From assembly GCA_037951165.1 (NCBI GenBank), contig JBBDHG010000009.1, positions 13,914,501-13,978,500 on the forward strand: a DNA stretch of 64,000 nucleotides. The letters run 5' to 3'. A program made the translations under genes and the position numbers. The notes beneath the pieces are model-generated. The model made no database searches. It was not told the DNA's origin and saw only the letters and a program-made list of their open reading frames with translations. Each line of letters opens with the position of its first letter. The stretch's first letter is position 1. The stretch is from Lophius americanus. Lineage: Eukaryota > Chordata > Actinopteri > Lophiiformes > Lophiidae. Positions 26,701 through 38,700 of this stretch are shown piece by piece.

Positions 26701-29700
26701 GAAGTGCTTGAATAATTCATCAGTGGGGCCTTAACCTGCTGAACGCCGTGTTTGTGAGCAAACAGTATGGGCCCCGTCCATGCAGTTCCACGAGCCTACA
26801 GCAAAGGCAGGGGAGGAGGAGGAGGAGATGGGGAGCGGTTAACAGGAAGGGCTGGGATGGATTATTGGATGCACACAGGCATATTATTTCCCAGCCGGGA
26901 GATTTATTCCATAGTGAGGAAATCCATTCCTCTAACTGAGCCTTTTTCATTACTGTGCAGGGACATAATTCAGATTTTAGCATGCACATGCAAGCAAAGC
27001 TCAGATGTGGCCCTGTTATCTGATCCCTCTCTATCATGACCCTGCGTGGAGACAAACAGCTAATTTCTGATGTGTGATGTCAGCCCATAATTACCATAAT
27101 CTGGCACTTGTTTCCTGGAGCTGCATCGAGTTTGTTGCTGGGGTGAGGCTCAATCCCACTTGGCTGTTACCTGTGGTCGTAACACAGACATGAGACCCGT
27201 GGCTGCAGGAGTCATTGCCGAGTAGCAAACTATATACTTAATCCAGGGCCAAAACAAACTCGGTCAGCCAGCAGACTGTCTGCAGTGTTTATACAAAAGA
27301 GGCGTGCAGTGAAAAGTGGTTGGAGAAGCCGCGGCTCGCCAAGCCACAAATGCTCCTATATCCCCAATCTGTCATGTGGGACCAGACTGGAGTTTAATAA
27401 TTACAGGGTGTGAACTGCTGGCCGTCAGATCCACTTATATAAACAGAACGTTATTGTACTTTAACATATGGCATAAGAAGGTTATGGTTTTATGCTGTTT
27501 TTGTTACAATAACTGTATTCTTTTATGATCATAGTCCTTCACGCAAAACAAGTCCCTCGACAGACGTAATCATAGTCGTGACTCATGCATCCTTTGTGGA
27601 AGGCTTTTGGCCTCAGCCAGATCAGTACAGTTAACTCTGGACTTGCTTCACATTAACGAATTGAGGCTTTCCACACTGTCACTTTAGTAGAGACGTGCAT
27701 AATTCTGTGGGTAAGACGAGCCACTGGTGAAGCACTTGTCCAATTTGCTTCTTGACAGAAAATTAGGAAAGGTATCGGACCTCAGAATCTGGCTATTCAA
27801 GTACTTTTTATAGATAGAGCGTGTGATCAGAGACACCAGAGTTTTCAGAGGTTTTTCTTTCTCCATTTAATGCTCATCAGTGTTTCGACTCCATTTGCCC
27901 ACTGACGATAGCAACAGGCAAATACCTTTCTGCACACAATTGACAAGCCAGCCTGAGAGTGCTCTTAAAGTGGTGCTACACAGGTCCGAGTACCTGTAAT
28001 TGTGTAGTGGCAGTGCAAAGCTGGCCTCTCAAGGGTCATGCTGTCATCTACTTGAAGTGACAACAGCCCCATTTTTATCTGCCAGCCGAACAAAAAAACC
28101 TGGCTGCACTGCACGGTATCTATTTTGACAGCAGCGGCGACCTGAGTTGTTTCCTTTTCCATGTATTTGTAAATGTTATGTGGGGAGTGTGTAGAAGCTG
28201 CCAGTTGTTTAGGGCCCAGTAGATCAGCCACCTCCTGACCTCTCACAGCCAGCTGTCACCGTGGCACTAAGCTACAGAGGAATGGACCCTGCGCTCAAGG
28301 CCTTTTCACAAATCCTGTCAAATGTTCGACTGCTATTGACATGGCTTATCTCGACAAACATGGATTATACAGTCTCTGTAGCTTTTCAACCATTTCTGAG
28401 GGTGTTCTTGAGCTCTTGCTCAAGCACTTACTGCATTGTATTAATGCTAATGCTCATAAAGCCTTTACCCATCCCTTTCATTGCTTCATTGGTTGTAGGT
28501 CACATTTACTGCGTGTCAGAGGAGGTCAGTGTCTTTCTTGTCTGCATAAAGTAATCAAGTGATAATCAATGTTATCTTATGGACTTTGGTACTTTATGTA
28601 ACCCGTGCTACCATATATTTGTTTCACATTATTGCCATTGATCCCAGGCTTTACCGTTATTTCGTCGGATATTTAATCTTCAGCTTATTGTTTGTGCTGC
28701 TGGCTTGCCCGGCTAAGTAGCTATCCATGTTACAGCTTGGGTCAGCAGGTCTCGTTCTGTTGGACATTACTCTCCGATCTCTCTGGCTCTGCTCAGAGGT
28801 AATATGTCTGGCTGCCAGAACTGCCTGGCAATTTTGCCATGTGTAATAAATAAGCTGGCGGTCTGCAAAGTACATTGTGTGTGCTGTTCCAAATGAAAAA
28901 TTAGAGAAAATCCCTGTGATGTGTTTGTGTTCCGCAGTGGCCTTGGGTTGAACTGCAGCTCATAAATTCCATAGATGATGTAGCTTTGGCACTGTTATTT
29001 TTCTGCTCTCAGCGCAGAGCTTGAACCTAAGAGTCTCATCTCCCATCTCTGTGAGAAGGAGCTAGAACCAGCCGGCTGTGCTGTGTTTTTACAGGGGAAG
29101 GGTCTGCATCCCTACCCCTCCCATTGCTCTTTTTAGCCACTATTCATTTGCTATGTTCATGTGATCGACAGGCTGAAAATTCAATTTAATGACCTGCTTC
29201 CAAGCACGTAATATGATTTTAAAGCCTGTTACGGTCAAGCAGAGGTGCCATTTGCATAATGATCCCAGCAAGATAGGGCTGCAACCGTTGCCATGGCAGT
29301 TGGTAGACAAGCAGAAAAATGGAGGCAGGGCTATGAGAATGGATGGGAGATTGGGAGGGTGCTGGGCTAGGCAGCTGATTGCACTGAGAATTGGACGAAA
29401 GGCCGGGCTCTAGTACAGGGCACTCTTACCGTTTAAAGGCTGGCAGTTGTCTACTAATGGTATTGATCGTTGATCTGAGGTCATTACGGTTTGTAAACTT
29501 TGCTTAAACTGCAGTTATAACCTCAATGTAAATGTTCTACACTGTCACTTGTAACTAAGCAGTGCACTCTGGTTAGCGGGCCTCCCCTCCTGGGGTGTGG
29601 TTGTGTGGTTTAACTCTGAGGTTAACTTCAGGACACCACAGTTGATTATGAGAGGAAAGAGGGCAGGGGGAGAGAGCATCCTCACATCACACCGCAGCAC

Positions 29701-32700
29701 TCTGCCTGCTCATATCCGTTTAGTATGGAGTGCACTCTCAGCACAGCTGTGCTCCATCCCCCTGGGCTCTCCTAATGTTTTAAATATTTCAAATGTCAAT
29801 ATCACGCTGTTTAGAGGATGTTGAGTCAAGCAGTTCTGATTGCAACAGTAATTGACTTAATGGGTGTAAACATTTAAGGCGGGGTTATAGGGAGTCACTG
29901 TCTGTTTCAGACTTTACCGGCTCATTTTGCTCCTCTTTTGTTTTCCCAGACGGAGATTGCCAAGCGGCTGAATGCAATTTTAGCACAAATCATGCCATTC
30001 CTGTCACAAGAGGTGAGTTATGCATGGGGCTCTCGGGCAATGTCACAGTTTAGGAGTACAATAAGGATGCTTGCTGTATTTCTGTAAAATGTGTTTCGTT
30101 TGCGCTCCCTTCTAAAATTGCGGCAGCAGTATGAAAATCGAGCATGGTAATTCACTTCAATCATCTTTCTGTAAATGTCTTTCCGCAGCACCAACAGCAG
30201 GTCGCTCAGGCAGTTGAGCGAGCTAAGCAGGTGACTATGACTGAGCTGAATGCTATCATCGGGGTACGTGGACTTCCCAATCTGCCTCTCACAGTGTGTA
30301 TACCTCCTTTTATTCCATCATTTGACCTTGCTTAGGGACTCAATAAGAAACATTTTACATAGTACTTTTTCATGTGTTCTTTATGTACATAGTCTAAACT
30401 GTTAAATAAGATTTTATATTTTGCAGATATCTTTTCTTGAATCAAATGTGTTCACGCTTTTTTTTCACCAATGTAATGCAGTAGTCATTGCCAGTATGTT
30501 AAACAATAATTGGTACTCGGAGAGGTGGGTCCTTGCTCCAGCTGGAATCTCTTTGGCGTCTACACGGCCTTGTTGTGTGTACACAAATGCAAGCCTGAGA
30601 GCTCTTGAGATCCTCTTCGCAGCCTGTATTGCTTTAATTTGCTATGGTTTTAACGAGCAGCTTCATCCCTCACTGCTGACCTGGATAGCTGTTGGAAATA
30701 AAAGGCAGAGGGTGAGCAGAACACAGCCAACGCTGCAAGCTTTCTGAGACAGTATGGACAGCAGTCAGCCGTCAAATCTCTGCAGCTCAGCTTTCTCTGC
30801 TCGACGCAGCACTGAGCAGTAATGCATGGCGTTCATCGCTGCTTCAAAACACCATCTGCTCTTCATTGATCAGCTGTACCCACCCAACCTCCAAAAGCTG
30901 AAGTGATTGGTGTCACCCTCGATACAAAGCTCAGGCTATCGGTGACCTTATTATAAGAGTGGAGTTTTGCAGAGTCTTCTTCAGCATGCACCAGAGGCCC
31001 GCCCAAAAGATTGACTTGATGACTTGAGGCACATATTGAAATTCAATTAATGTCCCCAAGGTGACCTTATGTTCCTGGATAATTGCTCCCTATAATTTGT
31101 CTGAGTAGGTAAAGGAGAGCGGTTTGTTTTTATCTGCTGTAGTGAAGCAGATGCATTATTAGCTTCAGGCAGCACCTGTGAAAAATCTGTGCCTTGTGAT
31201 TTTAACATTTAGAGCACTAAAATGTTGGAGCCTTTCTTTACTTTTGCTGTGATTGTTTCACTGTGGCTCTCTGTTCGTCTTTGGATGTAATTTAAAATTA
31301 GCAGCATTAAAACTACATTTTATATTATATTAGACAAATCCATTTTTATGATTTTATTATATGGTTCTATTTGGCACCCACTGTTTTTTATGAAACAGTC
31401 TGGCCTGGTCATGTCAGAGGAGCTGGAAATGTAGCTACTGTATGTTTTACGAATACCTTCCCATTGGTTATTCATTGCAGAGAAGCTCTGTAGGCATGCC
31501 AAAATCCTCATGCATATTGTAAAGCAAGGTGGGGGTGAAAGAGCGTGCCAGACAGGCAGCATCCAGGAGCCAGCTGCATACCTTATTGATGGGGCTGAGG
31601 GCCATTAATATGATGCAAGTAGGGCAGCAGCCAGCGTGGAGATGAGCCTGACAGGTGGCGCTTCTTATTTGATTGGAAAGCACACAAAATATTGAAGCTA
31701 GACAAGGAGTTGTTCATCTGAGCCCGCCTCTCCACCAGTGAGTGGCCACCTGGAAAAACCCAACTTAATGGCTTTGCATTTAAAGGGTTGTCAATCCAAA
31801 TGAGATGTTTTATCTGCAACACCTTAATTTGCAGCATATAGAAATATAGCCCTGTTGGTCCTCTGTCCTCCATTTCAGCAGCAGAATGCAGCCTGCCATG
31901 CTCTCTTGGGGTGAACACATCTGGACTTAAGGGCCCTGTTGTGCATGTTGCATTGCACTTCATCCGTCCAAGTGCTATGTGTTTCACTGTAGTTAATGTA
32001 GGTGGTACACCAGAGACTACTTTAATACATTTACTCAGTTACGACTTTGAGTTTTTATTTTTTAGTTCCTGCAGCTACATTCTGTCCGGGAGGGGGGGAA
32101 CAGGGCAAAGAGAAGGTCTTTATCTTAGAATATTAAATTAGAGGAAATAGGCCAGACTCCTTTCTTTATTTATTATTGTCTTCATTTATGGCCCTCTAAT
32201 GAGGGCTCTTGCTGATCAGCCATGCATATTACCCCTCAGTGCCTCATTAAACACAATGAGCAAGGATGGCTCTCCCCTGCCAATGAACTGGCTCCTTAAT
32301 TTCCCTCATGGACACAATATTATAACACCCTCTGGCGCTCTTTCTATCTCTCTGTGTCCGGGCTACATTTTCTAATAAGATTGGCATGTGCCATATGAAG
32401 CAAATGACACATTATCCAATCTGATCTTCTCTACCTTTATTGCAGACACGGTAGAAGGCCGTAAGCAATTAGAAAAACAAACCCCCAGATTTTTTAAAGA
32501 CATTCTTGTGAGATGTGTCCTTTGTAAATGTGTCTTAAAAAGCGATAAGAAACCCAAGTTTCTACTGTCTTGATGTATTTCTATCTATTTGTCAGGCCTG
32601 TCCTGATCTATGTGTCGCAGCAAAACCCCATTCTTTAGAAAGTGGCTAATATTCCTGCGATGACCGTAACTGGTCACTGATTGAAGTCTGTCTTGTAAAA

Positions 32701-35700
32701 CAGAGAAGGTGCATGCTGTAACAGCAGCTGAATTATTCAGCTGGCTTGTAGATGGGTAATAAATTGCTGATGTTTTTATTGGTGTCTCAGCTAAGTATTA
32801 TTTAACCTTGCTTTAAACTGCTTACTTCCATGCTGAGTGCCTTTTAACTCCCATTCCATTTCCCTGCGCCTTTCAAATATTGATGGTGAATATTGGAGGA
32901 TTGACTGAGTGCCAGCATGGGCCCCTTGGCCCTGGCTCCCGGAGCAGCCTTCCAGACATACACACAAACAGCCACTCAAATACTCAGAGTCAGAGAGAAA
33001 GAGTGCCAGCTACTGGCACTCAGTGTTCCCTCTGTCTCTTAAAGTTTGGGTGTGCAAATTATTCATGTTCTGTTCATCCAGGAGCATGAATATGACTGAT
33101 GTGTATAGGTGGTGGTTGTGTTTTGGAATTGTTTAAACAGCAGGCAGTTGTTTAGCCCACAGGCGAACAGAAGCCTGCACACCTCCATGTCCCTCAAGAG
33201 GATTCAGTTCACAGATGCATAGCGCTGCTGCTGGCTTATGGAGTGCACAGGTCTACCTAGTTTGACAGTGTTTCTTCTTTGCCTAACTGTTGTCAATGAA
33301 GTTTGAGAAATGTGTGTTCTATTGCACTTTTAATGCTGTGTAACTATGTTCCATGTGTTAGACACGATGAGCAGTTTATTGTCAGTCACAACATGTACTT
33401 TTATCAGCACAAATCTAGGTGCTCGTGCCGGGTCTGGAAATAGCAGTGACAGGGATCGCTGTCCGATCCCGACAGTTATAGATGTGTCAATCTGCTAATA
33501 TCAACAGGGTTTAAGTGATCAGCCTCACGTTTAGTGGGTCATTTCTTTTTGCCTTTTTCCCTCTGACCCACTTGGTTTCTGTCTGTCTGTCTACTTGCAG
33601 CAGCAGCAGCTCCAGGCACAGCACCTCTCCCATGCTGCTCACGGTCCTCCTGTCCAAATGCCACCCCACCCGTCAGGCCTGCAGCCGCCTGGCATCCCCC
33701 CTGTGACAGGCTCCGGATCGGGCCTGCTAGCACTGGGGGCTTTGGGCAGCCAAGCTCACCTACCAGTGAAGGATGAGAAGAACCACCATGATCTTGAACA
33801 TAGAGGTGAGGAGATGCGCGGCCTCAGCTGTCTAACCAGTTTATGCAGAGGAACAGAAATGTATATCCCATCTTTGCATATTTGATGGACACAGAAAATC
33901 CAGTTTAGTGTAGAGTGCCTGCCACTCTGCAGAGTAGGCTCGTGGGTCTGTAGGTGAGGAGCACATCCTGTCTGTTCACATTCTGTCTGGGTAATGAGCT
34001 GGTACATTCCCAGCCCATGACTGCATAAGCTATTCAACAGCTCCAGCACACGGTGATAAGAGAAGCCTTATGCCCCGCAGCTGATTCTCACACATTCAGC
34101 CAGAAGCCTCTGTTATGATACGCTAACTGACTTGTTTTTCTCTTTGCTCCACTTGGTTTCATCGTCACCTCGGCTGCGATTGTGATGTCTGCGATATAGA
34201 GAATACGGTGAGTCTTCAAACCCACAACTTTTTTTCTTGTTGCAGGGCTTGTTGCTCTCATGATTCACATATTTCCATCTCCTTTGGGAATGTCAAGTGA
34301 AAGCTCCTGCCAACAGCATGCTACTGCTGATTTCATGCACGGTTGTAATCTGCTCTCAATAAAATGATTAATTGGAAACAAGGTTAGGAATATAAATCCT
34401 GTGCTTTTAATCCAGAAGGGAAATGAATGGTATCATGCCGGAGAGATTAGAAGCCTTGTAATTTCATCACAATTAAAAAAAGATTTGGACTTCCCCTTCT
34501 TAAGGGATTCATCTGATCCCTTTACTGTCTCACTTGTGTCCCAGCTCACTCGTTATCCTCCTTGGCATGTGATAAATATTTATGAGCACAAATGGAGAAT
34601 TGTTTGGTTTTATTTTTTTTCTACCCTCTCCGGCTTGACCTGCTTAAGCATTTTATTGAATGGCAGCGATTTCTGATGGCTTGTGATGGGCCTGTGAGAT
34701 TGTGTTTCTGCAGGCTGGGCCAGATGAATGGGTGCAGTCATGTCTGAAGAAATGGAACTCCTGGGGCGATTAGCAAGCCTGTTTTGTTTCTGTGCTCTTG
34801 TCCCAGGTCATCTGATAGCAGAGTGGTGACTTTGGTTAATGAGTCACGCTAAGCATCTCTTTAAAGGTCAGCCATTATGCAGACAGTGGCCATTTGCCCA
34901 GACTCCTAGTCCATCAGCCATTGTTCACTTCTCTGGACTCTTAGTCCATGTTGTTGCTTTGGTCTTCAGTGGAATGGATAGAGGGAATCGGGAGAACTTG
35001 GCAGTTTACAGGCAAACAGCAAACTCCTGTGAAAGCAGCTGGACACCTGCCTAGTCCCTCCCATTCCATTGGTGTTTGGAGTGAGCTGTCTCAGCTTGTG
35101 TGGGGAGGCAGGCTTCACGAAGAAGCACCAGTCAGTCCCACGCTGCCGTGCCCACTGGCAGGATATAGATTCTCTTTCTTTAGCAGAGCACATGCTGACA
35201 TGGTGCCCAAGCGCGCTGAGGCAATCAATGCCCACAACATACAGTCTCTCTCTCACTCGCTCTCTCTTTTAGCCTGAATGCCTCTGGATAAAAGGTCCTC
35301 TATTCAGCCACAAAACACTGCTCATGTCCCTGTGAGGCTTTTCGTTGTCCGGTTATGAGGAGGAGGGAGCCTAGCTTGGAAAATAAGCTCTCCTCCTTTC
35401 AGTTCAGATAACGGCGCATTCCGTTGTTTGGCCAGGGACCGGCTTGTGTGGGCTTTGCCGGTGACAGGGTACTGCTTGGAGCTGGCCCACAGCTGCATTT
35501 TAGTAAATGTCTGTATCATACGTGGCGGTGTGTGTTGGACATTTTTACTTGCTTGGCTTGGTACAGCGTGTTCCCTGTGAATTTGTGAATGACTCACTGC
35601 TCTCTTTTCTGGCGCAAGATCAAATGGTAATAGTTTGTTTGATTTTCCCCTTTGCAGAATAATTCCATATCTCCATCAGAGAGCTTACGCACATCTAGTG

Positions 35701-38700
35701 AGAAGCATCGCAGCTCCTCCGACTACAGTTTGGACTCAAAGAAACGCAAAGTGGAGGAGAAGGACAGCATGAGTAGATATGTAAGTCATTAAAGTAGTGG
35801 TTTGCTTGTTTGCTTTCTAAGAAAAAAATATTTATAAGGAGAAAAAATAAATTTAAAAATGGATAATCATGATGGTAACTTTATTGTATAGCACTTATCT
35901 AAATAAAGTTACAAATTCCTCCACAATTAACTTGACAATAAAACATTACGTAACAATATAAAACAAAAGACAGTAGATCAATACAATGCGAGGATCTTCC
36001 ATTAAAAGTATGTTTGTGGATTGCAAATGCTCAGTCACCCATTGTCACTACCCTTGACTTAAAGTCAACCAGCCATGTTACTATAGAGGACCTCGGGTTA
36101 AGTCGAGGAGCATAGGGGGTTAAAACCTCTGTGATATAAAACTGAGTGCCATACCATGGTGGGCCTTAAAATTATTAAATAAATCTTAAAATCAAGCAAA
36201 TAAAGACCAAAGTCAAGGCGTAACAGCTGGCCTGCCTCTGTATGATGGGAAAATATTGAGTCATTTGACCTATTATATGGGTTTGGGATTGTGGTGCAGA
36301 ATATTTTTCTTGGTCAAAAACAATGTTTTTATGGATTTTTCGCTGGTTGACCAGACTCCAGAAAGTTACTGCTGTTTACTCCAGAGACACCAAACACGCA
36401 GCAAGATAGCAAATAATTATAAACATCAAATATTCCATCAGCCAAATCAAAGGTTTCACAAAAACAAAACAGATTCCGTTCCATGTTTCTCCAGAATGAG
36501 GTGACTAATAAGCAAATTATATTTCCAGGACAGTGATGGTGAGAAAAGTGACGACCTGGTGGTAGACGTGTCTAATGAGGTAAGCAGTGTAGAAAATGGT
36601 TTTAAAATGGATATAGACATATACATATATAGATGACACTGTTCCACTAGCATCAACATTGTTCCATGTTTCTACAGGACCCTGCCACTCCAAGGGCGAG
36701 TCCAGCCCATTCGCCACCTGAAAATGGCATTGATAAGCCCCGACCTCCAAAGAAGGACACACCCAACAGCCCTGCATCAGTGGCATCCTCTGGAAGCACC
36801 CCTTCATCCAAGGCCAAGGAGCTTAGTCATGTAAGACACCAAGAGTTCCTAACAAACTAGGGCAGAAAGGGTTTAAATGAGAATTGCAGAGAGAGCAAAG
36901 GGATATGTGCATCTAAATCTAGGACGATTTCTGTTGTGGATTAGGAATGGCTGTCGGTGCTTTAAGTGCATGACTAAACGTTAGGGATAATATTGTCCCG
37001 CATCAGGATCAGTCAGGTCTTCTCTGTTAATAGCTCAATGTATTTAACTATTCCAGGATTTTCTCCCTCTGCCTCACTAAAAGATTAAAGCCGAAGCAGT
37101 AAGGGGATAAAAACAGCCCCATCTCCATTGTGGCCGTAATAGGTTTTAGAATAAATAGCAGTTTATAGCTCTGCGGGACTATGAGGGTTGTCAGAATTAG
37201 ATTGGATTAAGTTCAGTTTGCTCTCAAATTGTCAGTCTGGTTGCCGGGATTGTGAATGTGCCCGCTCTCTCATTCCCTCGACAGAATGACAAATCCTCAA
37301 CGCCTGGTCTCAAGTCCAACACTCCCACCCCACGCAACGACGCCCCCACCCCTGGCACCAGCTCCACTCCTGGGCTCAGACCCATACTGGGCAAACCACC
37401 AGGCATGGAGGCTCTTGGTTGGTACCACACTCTTTTCTCTCTAGCAAGTGAGATAATCATTTTCCATCCACTCCCAGCGTACCATTATGTCACACACCAA
37501 TATCCTTCTCCTGTCGTTGTCTGTAGCGGCTCCAGCTCTGCGCACCCCTCTGTCCATTGCAGGCTCCTACCCCACCCCCTTTGCAATGATGGGCCATCAT
37601 GAAATGAATGGAGGCCTGACTAGTCCTGGTGTGTATGCTGGTCTGCACATCTCCCCTCAGATGAGCGCTGCAGCAGTTGCAGCCTATGGACGCTCTCCCA
37701 TGGTAACACCATTTTCTGCCTATTATATTTAGCTGTGTTTAGGATTGCTACATGTAGTTATAGGGACAGTTTGACATTCTGAAAAATACCTTCATTCACA
37801 TCTTAACGAGGTTAAGGTGAATAGATCAAAACTTCTCTCATAGCTCCTGTTCACGGCTCCCTCTTTTGTGATCAACCTCTTATACACCTTTTCCAACTTG
37901 GCAGTTTCAGGGCTGGTTAGGAGCCAGTGTCTAACTTGGAACCAGTTGTTTGTGTTCCTTTGGCCAACAAAATGGTTCTCTTTCAGGGATACTGTTGCCA
38001 AATTGATACCAAAATCTTACTGTTCTAGAAAAAAACCAAACAGTTCCATCAGTGGTGACCGGATGGTCATAACCAACCAAAACTTTGTTACATATATTTC
38101 ACTATCAAGTGATAGTGATAGATGTTTTCATCTATATGTAGATGAAAACAACTGAAACACAATGATTTATGTTACATTAAAGTCCCATTTATGCTTTGTA
38201 TTGACTCAATGACTTTGCTGCATCAAGTGGACAAATCTATGTTAAGAAATAACAGCTTGAGTGTTGAAGGGTGATGGCCACATCAGACTCTAGTGACTCT
38301 GAGTTAATGTTGTTGCTTTAATGCAGCTGATCGTACTAGTGCTTCAGTGTTGCAATGACGTGGCCCTTGAGTCTTTGTGATGTAATGAAGTGGCCCTGGG
38401 GCCTGTGTAACATAATTACGCTGATCAATTTCCTCTCCAGGGTAATAAAATGACTCTAGTGCCTCAGTGATGCAAAACAATGGCTTGTGTGCCTGAAATA
38501 TAATAACAGGGCTCCAGTTCATCTTTTGTTTAATGACAGAGCTCTAGTGCCTCTGTGATGCCATACGATGGCTCTAGTGCCTATGTGGCATATCCTTGTG
38601 ACCCTTGTACCTCTGTTACATAATGATTTGGCTTTAGCGTTTCTGGAACATAATGGCAGGGCTCTTGTTCCTCTGTAGTTTAATGACAGCTATAGTGCCT

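Noticed and set aside
34244..34280. Strong-looking acceptor TTGTTGCAG in intron 8 as an alternative to the microexon
   Set aside because: No usable donor follows within a short distance that would restore phase 0 at exon 9.
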